Below are positions 36,072-45,529 of a stretch of DNA of 64,000 nucleotides, one piece after another. A model generated the notes under the pieces. It saw only the letters and a list, made by a program, of their open reading frames with translations, searched no databases and was not told where the DNA came from. This DNA comes from Brevundimonas sp. (lineage in GTDB: Bacteria > Pseudomonadota > Alphaproteobacteria > Caulobacterales > Caulobacteraceae). The stretch is taken from positions 62,001 through 126,000 of the forward strand of contig NZ_JAIYCP010000009.1 in NCBI RefSeq assembly GCF_027487935.1, in the 5' to 3' direction. Every line of letters begins with the position of its first letter. Within the stretch, counting starts at the first letter, position 1. The translations under genes were made by a program, and so were the position numbers.

Positions 36072-36542
36072 ATGGTTCAGAAAGTCACCGTCACCGAAGG
36101 CGAGTTCGCCGGCTGGCAGATGTACGACCTGCAGGGCACCTTCGATCAGGTGGTCGGCCCCTTCTATTTCCGCCCGGACGCGGACGGGCGGATGCGCTGC
36201 GCCTTCCGCGCCGAGGCCAAACACATGAATGCCGGGCACCGGATGCACGGCGGCTGTCTGATGACCTTCGCCGACATCGCCCTGTTCCAGATCGCCTATC
36301 AGGAGATGGAGGGGGCGTCGGGGGTGACCGTGTCGCTGGACTCCACCTTCATCGATGCGGCCTGGGTGGGGGAACTGGTCGAGGCGACCGGCGAGGTGGT
36401 TCGCGCCGGCAAGAGCCTGATCTTCGTCCGCGGCCAAATCCATGCCGGCGAGCGGATACTGATGACCTGGTCCGGCGTGATCCGGAAATTCCAGCCGCGC
36501 GGCCAGGCCCCGGCAGCCGAAACCGCTGTCAGCCGTCAATGA
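36072..36542 (+). CDS. PaaI-type hotdog thioesterase
   Basis: 156 residues. The hotdog core has NAGHRMHGGCLMTFADIAL, the HGG turn and catalytic acidic helix of the PaaI/4HBT family, followed by TVSLDSTFIDAA. It probably hydrolyses an acyl-CoA thioester; the substrate is unknown. Its 3' end overlaps the convergent TetR gene by 14 nt. Confidence 0.88.
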   Translation: MVQKVTVTEGEFAGWQMYDLQGTFDQVVGPFYFRPDADGRMRCAFRAEAKHMNAGHRMHGGCLMTFADIALFQIAYQEMEGASGVTVSLDSTFIDAAWVGELVEATGEVVRAGKSLIFVRGQIHAGERILMTWSGVIRKFQPRGQAPAAETAVSRQ

Positions 36543-37098
36543 TGTCCTGAAGGATTGCCGCCATTCGCGCTTGCATGTTTTCGGACTGTTCGCGGGTCAG
36601 GGTCTGTCCGCCGGTCAGCTCACGGCTGACCTCCATGCCCATGATGAAGGCCGCCGCCAGGCGCGCCCGCACGGGGGCGTCGCTCCCGCCGATCCAGGCC
36701 TGGAAGGGACCGAAGAAGCTTTCGTCCGCCGTGCGCCGCACCAGTTCGCTGGCCTTGGCCGAGCCGATCGACCGCAACAGCACCAGCAGATGCTCCAGCT
36801 GCCCGTCATGTTCGCTGCCGAAAATGGCTTCCCGGGCGACCCGGTCGCCGAAGGTGGCGCGATCCCCGTCCATCAGGTCAGGGGCGTCGCCGCAGTGTTC
36901 CAGCACCTTGAGAAACAGGTCTTCCTTGGAGCCGAAATAGCGGGACACCAGGGCCGCATCCACGCCCACATCCCCGGCGATATCGCGCATGCCGACATCG
37001 TCATAACTCTCGCGCGAGAAACGCTCCCGGGCGGCCGTCAGGATGGCGGCGCGGGTCGCCTCGGCATTCCTCGGCCGGGGCGTGACTTGGCAAAACAA
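36529..37098 (-). CDS. TetR-family transcriptional regulator
   Basis: 189 residues. The N-terminal HTH (ILTAARERFSRESYDDVGMRDIAGDVGVDAALVSRYFGSKEDLF) is typical TetR; the C-terminal helical domain would bind an unknown ligand. The start is TTG at 37098, supported by GGGAGGAG about 8 nt upstream. No obvious operator palindrome was noted in the short upstream gap. The target is unknown; the overlapping thioesterase is a candidate. Confidence 0.9.
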   Translation of the reverse strand: MFCQVTPRPRNAEATRAAILTAARERFSRESYDDVGMRDIAGDVGVDAALVSRYFGSKEDLFLKVLEHCGDAPDLMDGDRATFGDRVAREAIFGSEHDGQLEHLLVLLRSIGSAKASELVRRTADESFFGPFQAWIGGSDAPVRARLAAAFIMGMEVSRELTGGQTLTREQSENMQARMAAILQDIIDG

Positions 37099-37234
37099 TG
37101 GCCTGCTCCTCCCGACTAGCCCCTGAGCCGCCAGTCTATGGCGATGTCATCATCTGTCGACAAGCCTGAACCGGACCATCACCCGGTCGCCCGGCCCTGA
37201 CGGCCGACCTCCTTTCGCACCGCAACAAGGGGGA

Positions 37235-37262
37235 TTGACGGCACCGGAAGTCTTCGACACCT
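37235..37262 (+). promoter_or_regulatory. Probable promoter of the met operon
   Basis: TTGACGG at 37235-37241 is an exact match to the Caulobacter-type -35 element. The -10 is weak (CACCTT, about 17 nt later). Transcription would start near 37265, exactly where the riboswitch aptamer begins, which supports the assignment. Confidence 0.45.
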
Positions 37263-37390
37263 TGAAGTCACTCATCAAGACCGGCGGAGGGATAGGCCCT
37301 TTGATGCCGGGGCAACCTTCCGGGACGACCCAGTCCCGGAGATGGTGCCAACTCCTGCGAGGCCTCCCCGGAAGCCGCGAGAGATGAGTG
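37263..37390 (+). ncRNA. SAM-I (S-box) riboswitch
   Basis: The conserved S-box elements appear in order: CTCATCAAGA, GGCGGAGGGA, GGCCCTTTGATGCC, GGGGCAACC, GGTGCCAACTCCTGC and GAGAGATGAG. P1 pairs CACTCATC (37269-37276) with GATGAGTG (37383-37390). A possible switch: TGAAGTCA at 37263-37270 is complementary to TGACTTCA at 37423-37430. Binding of S-adenosylmethionine would lower expression of metX-metB-hom, which follows 104 nt later. Confidence 0.93.
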
Positions 37391-37397
37391 AAGCGAC

Positions 37398-37430
37398 GGT
37401 TCCCTTACGTCCGGGGACCGGCTGACTTCA
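37398..37430 (+). promoter_or_regulatory. Probable riboswitch expression platform
   Basis: GGTTCCC (37398-37404) can pair with GGGGACC (37413-37419). TGACTTCA (37423-37430) can pair back to the 5' side of P1. No poly-T follows, so control is more likely by translation or Rho than by an intrinsic terminator. Confidence 0.45.
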
Positions 37431-37493
37431 CGGGTCTGTCACGCAAGAATTGGTCTGCCCCTCCGGTTTCGCTGAGCGAGAGCGGAGCGGACC

Positions 37494-38480
37494 GTGGCGT
37501 CCACCAAGAGACATTTTGACGATGCGCCGGGACAGGATGTCCGGGTGCCCATCGCCGCCGAATTTCGGCTGGAGTCCGGCCAACGGCTGGCCGCGTCGGA
37601 GATCGTCGGCCGGCTGCACGGCCCGGGCCAGGGCCCCCTCGTGGTCGTCGCCGGCGGTATCTCCGGCGGGCGCTTCGCGACGCGCTGGTGGCCCTGGGCG
37701 GTCAGGGCCGGCGGCCCGATCGATCTGGACGGCCTGCGGGTGCTGGCCTTTGACCTCGCGCCCGGCACCGGAGAGACCGAGGTCACCCTGACCACCACGG
37801 ACCAGGCCCGGCTGCTGGCCCGGCTGCTGGACGGGATCGGAGAGCCGAGGGTCGACCTCTTTATCGGCGCCTCCTATGGCGGCTGCATCGGTCTGGCCTT
37901 TGCGGCGGCCTTTCCGGAGTGGATCGGCGAACTGGCGGTGATCTCGGCCGCGCACCGGACCCATCCGACAGCGACCGCGCTGCGCGGGGTGCAGCGCCGT
38001 CTGCTGGCCTTCGCCCGTGACTGCGGTCGGGAGGCCGAGGGGATCGCCCTGGCCCGTGAACTGGCCATGACCAGCTATCGCACGGCCGAGGAGTTCGGCG
38101 TGCGCTTCGCCTCGACCCCGCCCACCCGGGCCGGTGATCCCTATCCGGTCTGCGACTATCTGATCGCCCGCGGCGCCGCCTACAGCGACGTGACCGACGC
38201 CGCACGCTGGATCGCCCTGTCGGATTCACTGGATCGGCACACCGTCGCGCCCGGGGCGATCCGCTGCCCCCTCACCGTCATCGGTTTCACCTCGGACCGG
38301 CTGGTTCCGATCGAGGACAGTCGCGACCTGGCTGCCGGCGCCCCGAACCTGCGCCGCTTCATCGAGGCCCCCTCGATCTTCGGCCACGACGCCTTCCTGA
38401 AGGAACGCGAGCGGGTCAGCCACGCCCTGCACGACATCCTCAGCACCCTTTCCCTTCCGACCCAGGAGATCGCCGCATGA
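37494..38480 (+). CDS. metX: MetX-like homoserine O-acyltransferase
   Basis: 328-residue alpha/beta hydrolase-fold protein of the MetX family, predicted to acylate homoserine in methionine synthesis. Nucleophile elbow GASYGG (Ser near 128), RTHPTATALRGVQRRLL, and the late DRLVP/GHDAF Asp-His pair. It is about 40-50 residues shorter than usual MetX, so substrate and acyl donor are uncertain. The start is GTG at 37494, with GCGGAGC upstream. The stop overlaps the metB start (ATGA), so translation is coupled. Control is by the SAM-I riboswitch. Confidence 0.85.
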   Translation: MASTKRHFDDAPGQDVRVPIAAEFRLESGQRLAASEIVGRLHGPGQGPLVVVAGGISGGRFATRWWPWAVRAGGPIDLDGLRVLAFDLAPGTGETEVTLTTTDQARLLARLLDGIGEPRVDLFIGASYGGCIGLAFAAAFPEWIGELAVISAAHRTHPTATALRGVQRRLLAFARDCGREAEGIALARELAMTSYRTAEEFGVRFASTPPTRAGDPYPVCDYLIARGAAYSDVTDAARWIALSDSLDRHTVAPGAIRCPLTVIGFTSDRLVPIEDSRDLAAGAPNLRRFIEAPSIFGHDAFLKERERVSHALHDILSTLSLPTQEIAA

Positions 38481-39661
38481 CCTGTCCGTCCGACCCCCAC
38501 CCCTGTACGACCGCCGCCCGTTACGGCGTGAACAGCGATCCGGCGCACGGTGCGGTGATGCCGCCGCTCTATCTGTCCTCGAACTACAGTTTCGACGGCC
38601 TGGAGGGTAAGCGGCGCTACGACTACACCCGCTCGGGCAATCCCACCCGTGACATGCTCGGCGAAACCCTGGCGCAACTCGAGGGGGGCTGCGGCGCGGT
38701 GGTGACCGCCACCGGCATGGCGGCCGTCGATCTGGCGCTCTTCCCCCTTGAGCCCGGTGACCTGCTGATCGCCCCGCATGACCTCTACGGCGGTACGCAC
38801 CGCCTGCTCTGCGCCCGCGCCGGCCGTGGCCATTTCAGGGTGCAGTTCGTCGACCAGAACGATCGCGCCGCCCTGGACGCCGCCTTCGCCCTGAAGCCGA
38901 AACTGATCCTGATCGAGACCCCGTCCAATCCCCTGATGCGGGTGGTGGACGTGGCCGACCTCTGCGCCCGGGCCCATGCCGTCGGCTGCAAGGCGGCGGT
39001 GGACAACACCTTCCTGTCACCCGCCCTGCAACAGCCGATCGCGCTGGGGGCCGATCTGGTGATCCATTCGACCACCAAATACATCAACGGCCATTCCGAC
39101 GTGGTCGGCGGCTGTGTGGTGGCAAGGGACCCCGCCGATCTGGAGCGGCTGACCTGGTGGGCCAATTGCCTCGGCGTTACCGGGTCGCCGTTTGACGCCT
39201 GGCTGACCCTGCGGGGCGTCCGCACCCTGTTCGCCCGGATCGAGCGCCAGCAGGCGACCGCCGGCCGCGTGGCCGAATGGCTGCTGACACAGCCCGCCGT
39301 GCGCGGGGTCCACTATCCGGGCCTCGCCGGGCATCCGGGCCATGAGATCGCCTCCCGGCAGCAGTCCGGCTTCGGTGCCATGCTCAGTTTCGAACTGTAT
39401 GACATCCATGCAGTCCGGGCCTTTGTCGACCGGCTGAAGGTCTTCACCCTGGCCGAGTCCCTGGGCGGGGTCGAAAGCCTGATCGCCCACCCGGCCCTGA
39501 TGACCCACGCCGCCATGACGCCCGAGGCGCGCATCACCGCCGGCATCACCGACGGCCTGCTCCGGCTGTCGATCGGCCTGGAACATGAGGATGACCTGCT
39601 GGCCGACCTGTCGGCGGCGCTGGATGCCCTTGCGCTGCCGCTGGCCGCCGAAGCCGCCTGA
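38477..39661 (+). CDS. metB: Cystathionine gamma-synthase / O-acylhomoserine sulfhydrylase family PLP enzyme
   Basis: 394 residues, Cys/Met-metabolism PLP family. The PLP-binding Lys lies in HSTTKYINGHSDVVGG; YDYTRSGNPTRD and GGVESLIAHPALMTHA are also typical. It would combine O-acylhomoserine with cysteine (MetB) or sulfide (MetZ); the sequence alone does not decide. It is the second gene of the SAM-regulated operon. Confidence 0.92.
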   Translation: MTCPSDPHPCTTAARYGVNSDPAHGAVMPPLYLSSNYSFDGLEGKRRYDYTRSGNPTRDMLGETLAQLEGGCGAVVTATGMAAVDLALFPLEPGDLLIAPHDLYGGTHRLLCARAGRGHFRVQFVDQNDRAALDAAFALKPKLILIETPSNPLMRVVDVADLCARAHAVGCKAAVDNTFLSPALQQPIALGADLVIHSTTKYINGHSDVVGGCVVARDPADLERLTWWANCLGVTGSPFDAWLTLRGVRTLFARIERQQATAGRVAEWLLTQPAVRGVHYPGLAGHPGHEIASRQQSGFGAMLSFELYDIHAVRAFVDRLKVFTLAESLGGVESLIAHPALMTHAAMTPEARITAGITDGLLRLSIGLEHEDDLLADLSAALDALALPLAAEAA

Positions 39662-39671
39662 GGAGACCGCC

Positions 39672-40907
39672 ATGACCGCACTGCCCCTTGCCCGGACCCC
39701 CTCGCCCCTCCCGCATCAGAACGGCGCTCCGTATACGGATGAACCAGTCGCCCTGCTTCAGCTCGATGGCTCCGATCCCGTCGAGGCGGCCTCGGCCGTC
39801 TATCGGGAGGTGCGGCGCGGCCGCCGGGTCGTCGCCGTCGCCTGTGGCGGCCCAACCGCAGCGGCCCGCCTGTCCGGCGCCCTCGATGCGATCGGCGTCA
39901 TCGCCCTCCAGCCCGTGTCCGGATCGGCCGTGCTCGGCGCGGGGGTGACCCTGGTGCCCGGCCCGGAAACCGTCCCGGGCCGAAAGCGCCGCAGCCCGGC
40001 GCGCGTGCTGCGCATCGCCCTGGCCGGATGCGATGTGGTGGGCGGCGGTCTGCTGCCGCGCCTCCTTGCCGATCCCCGGTTCGAGGTGGTCGGCGTGCTG
40101 ATTCGCGATCCGGCCCGGCCGCGCGACACCGTCATCCCGGCGGGCCTCGCCCTCCGGGACCCCGCCGCCCTGCTGGCCCGCGAACCCGACATCCTGGTCG
40201 AGGCCATATCCGACGCCTCTGACGGCCTGGCCCTGATCCGGGCGGCCCTGTCGCGCGGCGTGGATGTGGTCAGTGCCAACAAACAGGCCATCGGCGCCGA
40301 CCTGCCCGGCCTGACCGCCCTGGCCGCCGCGGCCGGCGCACGCCTGCGCTATGCCGCCAGCGTCGGCGGCGGTGTCCCGATGATCGAGACGGTCCGGCGC
40401 GCCAGGGCCCATGGCGCGGTCGTGCGGATTGAGGCGGTTCTGAACGGGACCTGCAACTTCATCCTCAATCGGCTGGCCGAGAATCGGCCGTTTGAGGCCG
40501 CGCTGCAGGCCGCCCGGGAGGCCGGATTTGCGGAGGCGGACCCGTCCGCCGATCTGACCGGTCTGGATGCCGCCGCCAAGCTGGCCATCCTGGCCCATGA
40601 GGCGCTGGGCACCCTGCCGGCGGTGGAGGGAATCGTCCGCGAGACCCTCGCTGCCGACGGGACGCGTCCGCCCGGTCGGCTGCGGCAGCAGGCGCGGCTG
40701 GATGTCACCTGCGGCGCGCTCGGGGTCACCCTTTGCGCCGTCGACGGCGACCCGCTCTTCGCCGAACTTCCGGACGAGTGGAACGCCCTGCGGGTCACCA
40801 CAGCGGACGGACGGGTCTTCACCGCGCGCGGACGGGGTGCCGGGCGAAGGCCGACGGCCGAAAGCGTCTGGGCCGACCTGACCGACCTCGCCGGGCCGGA
40901 TGGCTGA
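39672..40907 (+). CDS. hom: Homoserine dehydrogenase with N-terminal extension
   Basis: 411 residues. The dehydrogenase core runs from about residue 113: RIALAGCDVVGGGLLPRLL (NAD site, slightly altered), SANKQAI, AASVGGGVPMIETV, LNGTCNFILNRL and EADPSADLTGLDAAAKLAILAHEALG (catalytic region). Residues 1-110 are an extension whose identity is unclear; it may be a remnant of a fused regulatory or aspartokinase-like domain. There is no C-terminal ACT domain, so threonine feedback is unlikely. It supplies homoserine to MetX. The ATG at 39672 follows AGGAGACC. Confidence 0.9.
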   Translation: MTALPLARTPSPLPHQNGAPYTDEPVALLQLDGSDPVEAASAVYREVRRGRRVVAVACGGPTAAARLSGALDAIGVIALQPVSGSAVLGAGVTLVPGPETVPGRKRRSPARVLRIALAGCDVVGGGLLPRLLADPRFEVVGVLIRDPARPRDTVIPAGLALRDPAALLAREPDILVEAISDASDGLALIRAALSRGVDVVSANKQAIGADLPGLTALAAAAGARLRYAASVGGGVPMIETVRRARAHGAVVRIEAVLNGTCNFILNRLAENRPFEAALQAAREAGFAEADPSADLTGLDAAAKLAILAHEALGTLPAVEGIVRETLAADGTRPPGRLRQQARLDVTCGALGVTLCAVDGDPLFAELPDEWNALRVTTADGRVFTARGRGAGRRPTAESVWADLTDLAGPDG

Positions 40908-41116
40908 TTAAGGTAAACGCCTCCGGCTCACGATAACCAAATGCCGGTTACGGGCACTGCCTCCGAGCCGCTGCCTCGCGGGCCGGACATCTGAAAAATC
41001 GGGCGCGACGGTCAGCGAAATCCGGGAAATTCAGATGGGCGTTCACAATTTTGTAGTCAGCTGCGGCTAATGGACCTATAGTTACTTCTCAACTCATCTC
41101 CCCCGGAGTCCGTCTG

Positions 41117-41341
41117 ATGAAAAAAACCATTGCCGCCATCACCGCCGGCCTCCTGCTCGTTGCGGGCCAGGCCGTCGCCCAGAACAACAGCGCGACCGTC
41201 CGCGTCGGTGACCGCGTCGGTGCCCAGGCCGGTGCCTCCAGCGAATTCGCCGGCATCCCGATCGCCGTGCTGCTCATCGGCGGCGCTGCCCTGATCGGCG
41301 TGATCGTTGTCGCCACCGACGACGACAGCGACAGCAACTAA
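41117..41341 (+). CDS. Small exported membrane protein
   Basis: 74 residues. A signal peptide (MKKTIAAITAGLLLVAGQAVA, 21 residues) is followed by a polar stretch, a second hydrophobic segment (about 45-66) and an acidic tail TDDDSDSN. CCCGGAG lies upstream of the ATG, and a strong terminator follows, so it is an independent transcript. No family recognised. The gap 40908-41116 holds nothing else clear. Confidence 0.82.
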   Translation: MKKTIAAITAGLLLVAGQAVAQNNSATVRVGDRVGAQAGASSEFAGIPIAVLLIGGAALIGVIVVATDDDSDSN

Positions 41342-41370
41342 GCTTTCCAGCCTCTCGGCTGAGAGAATCG

Positions 41371-41404
41371 CCCCCGTCGCACCAGCGGCGGGGGTTTTTC
41401 TTTG
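41371..41404 (+). terminator. Rho-independent terminator of the small secreted protein gene
   Basis: CCCCCG (41372-41377) pairs with CGGGGG (41390-41395), followed by TTTTTCTTT. It lies 30 nt past the stop codon. Confidence 0.9.
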
Positions 41405-41513
41405 GCCCCGAACCGCGCGCCCGGACCTCGAATCAGCGCCCCTGACGCAACCGGGTGCGCATTCCCGTTTCCCGGTCTAGGCTCGTCCCGACCTGAGTCC
41501 GGGGAGGGACCCA

Positions 41514-43172
41514 ATGACCGACAACGCCTCAGCCGCCGATCACACCGTCGATCGTGACGACCGGCTCGTCATCCTCGCCTCCTCGGTCGGGACGGTGATC
41601 GAATGGTACGACTTCTACCTCTACGGCTCACTGGCCGCGATCATCACCGTCCAGTTCTTCTCGGGGGTAAATGAGACGACCGGCTATATCTTTGCCCTGA
41701 TGGCCTTCGCCGCCGGCTTTGCCGTGCGGCCGTTCGGGGCCATCTTCTTCGGCCGGCTGGGTGACCTTTGGGGGCGCAAGAATACCTTTCTGGTGACCAT
41801 GCTGCTGATGGGGTTGTCGACCTTTGTGGTCGGCCTCCTGCCATCCTACGCCGCCATCGGCGTGGCGGCGCCGATCATCCTCATCGCCATGCGGCTGCTG
41901 CAGGGACTGGCGCTCGGCGGGGAGTATGGCGGGGCCGCCACCTATGTCGCCGAACACGCGCCGCCCGGAAAGCGAGGCCTCTACACCAGCTTCATCCAGA
42001 TCACCGCGACCGCCGGCCTCCTGCTCAGCCTTGTGGTCATCCTCGGTGTACGGACGGTTGTCGGCGAGGACGCCTTCAAGGACTGGGGCTGGCGCATCCC
42101 CTTCCTCGTCTCGATCCTGCTGCTGGGCGTGTCGCTGTGGATCCGGCTCAGACTGGCCGAAAGCCCGGCTTTTGCCCGCATGAAGGCCGAGGGCAAGGGA
42201 TCGAAAACGCCGCTCAAGGACAGTTTCGGCAAATGGCCGAACCTGAAACTGGTGCTTCTGGCCCTGGTCGGCCTGACGGCAGGTCAGGCGGTGGTCTGGT
42301 ATACGGGCCAGTTCTATGCCCTGTTCTTTCTCGAAAAGACGCTCAAGGTCGACGGCCCCCTGGCCAATATCCTGATCGCCATCTCGCTCCTCCTGGCGAC
42401 GCCCTTCTTCGTCTTCTGGGGCTGGCTGTCGGACAAGGTCGGCCGCAAGCCGATCATCCTGACCGGCTGCCTGCTGGCGGCCCTGACCTACTTTCCCCTC
42501 TTCCATGCCCTGACCGGCGCGGCCAATCCGCAACTGGCCGCAGCCACGGCCAGCGCCCCGGTCAGCGTCCATGCCGATCCTTCCGACTGCGCCTTCCAGT
42601 TCGACCCGGTCGGCAAGACCGTGTTCGACAGCTCCTGCGATCTGGCCAAGTCGTACCTGGCCAAGGCCGGTGTCACCTACGTCAATGTCGCCGCTCCGGC
42701 GGGATCGACGGCCGAGGTCCGTATCGGTGATGTCGTCGTCAACAGCTTCGATGGCGGCGATCTGTCCCGCCCCGACTTCGCCGCCCGCAAGACGGAATGG
42801 GAAGCCGGCCTCGGCACCGCCCTGGCCTCAGCCGGCTATCCCGCAAAGGCCGACAGCGCGCTCGTCAACAGGCCGCTGGTGGTCGCCATCCTGTTCGTAC
42901 TGGTGATGTTTGTGACCATGGTCTACGGCCCGATCGCGGCGGCCCTGGTGGAGATGTTCCCGACCAACATCCGCTACACCTCGATGTCCCTGCCCTATCA
43001 CATCGGCAACGGCTGGTTCGGCGGCTTCCTTCCGACCACAGCCTTCGCCATGGTCGCCGCGACCGGCAACATCTACTACGGCCTCTGGTATCCGGTCGTG
43101 GTGGCGCTCGTCACTGTGGTGGTCGGCTTCCTGTTCATCCGTGACCGGAAGGATGTGGACCTGCACGCCTGA
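41514..43172 (+). CDS. MHS-family MFS transporter with periplasmic insertion
   Basis: 552 residues, twelve-helix major facilitator of the metabolite:H+ symporter type. EWYDFYLYGSLA in helix 1, GRLGDLWGRK (about 80-89) and GWLSDKVGRK (second A-motif, near 303-312). A soluble insertion of about 120 residues (roughly 330-455), with two cysteines near 345 and 366, lies between two C-domain helices. Dicarboxylates, proline/betaine and similar substrates are possible. The ATG follows GGGGAGGGACCC. Confidence 0.92.
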   Translation: MTDNASAADHTVDRDDRLVILASSVGTVIEWYDFYLYGSLAAIITVQFFSGVNETTGYIFALMAFAAGFAVRPFGAIFFGRLGDLWGRKNTFLVTMLLMGLSTFVVGLLPSYAAIGVAAPIILIAMRLLQGLALGGEYGGAATYVAEHAPPGKRGLYTSFIQITATAGLLLSLVVILGVRTVVGEDAFKDWGWRIPFLVSILLLGVSLWIRLRLAESPAFARMKAEGKGSKTPLKDSFGKWPNLKLVLLALVGLTAGQAVVWYTGQFYALFFLEKTLKVDGPLANILIAISLLLATPFFVFWGWLSDKVGRKPIILTGCLLAALTYFPLFHALTGAANPQLAAATASAPVSVHADPSDCAFQFDPVGKTVFDSSCDLAKSYLAKAGVTYVNVAAPAGSTAEVRIGDVVVNSFDGGDLSRPDFAARKTEWEAGLGTALASAGYPAKADSALVNRPLVVAILFVLVMFVTMVYGPIAAALVEMFPTNIRYTSMSLPYHIGNGWFGGFLPTTAFAMVAATGNIYYGLWYPVVVALVTVVVGFLFIRDRKDVDLHA

Positions 43173-43187
43173 CAGGGCCCGGGCCGG

Positions 43188-43418
43188 CTACAGCAGGGAG
43201 GTGGCGTTGCGCTTCTCTTCACGCCGGGCATCCGCCTGGCTCTGGGACTGATCCATCTTGCGAACGGCCTCTGCCGTCTGTGCGTCGTCCGCCGGACTGC
43301 GCCCGGGCCGCAGCACATAGGTGGCCAGCAGGGCGATAACCAGGACCAGCAGAACGCCGGTCGCAATCCAGGGAAGCGAGGGATTGTCGTGCCTGGACTT
43401 GAAACGGTCGTTCGCCAA
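43188..43418 (-). CDS. Small single-pass membrane protein
   Basis: 76 residues with one membrane segment (about 18-37) and a charged C-terminal half (AVRKMDQSQSQADARREEKRN). The start is placed at a TTG with GGAG 8 nt upstream; a GTG at 43442 would add eight residues. No family recognised. It ends convergent to the transporter gene and is divergent from acsA. Confidence 0.65.
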   Translation of the reverse strand: MANDRFKSRHDNPSLPWIATGVLLVLVIALLATYVLRPGRSPADDAQTAEAVRKMDQSQSQADARREEKRNATSLL

Positions 43419-43565
43419 TGTATCGGCTCCATACACCGGCACGGGTCCGGCGATGGGTTCTATCAGAGGGGCAAGGCAAACGCGATGTGCAGCCTCCCGC
43501 TTAGCGCCTAATCTTCCGGAACCAGAACCCGCCAGCCCGGTTCACCGCAGATCGAGTCCATCGCC

Positions 43566-45509
<1,944 letters not shown>

Positions 45510-45529
45510 GAATTTGGCCGGCCCATTCC

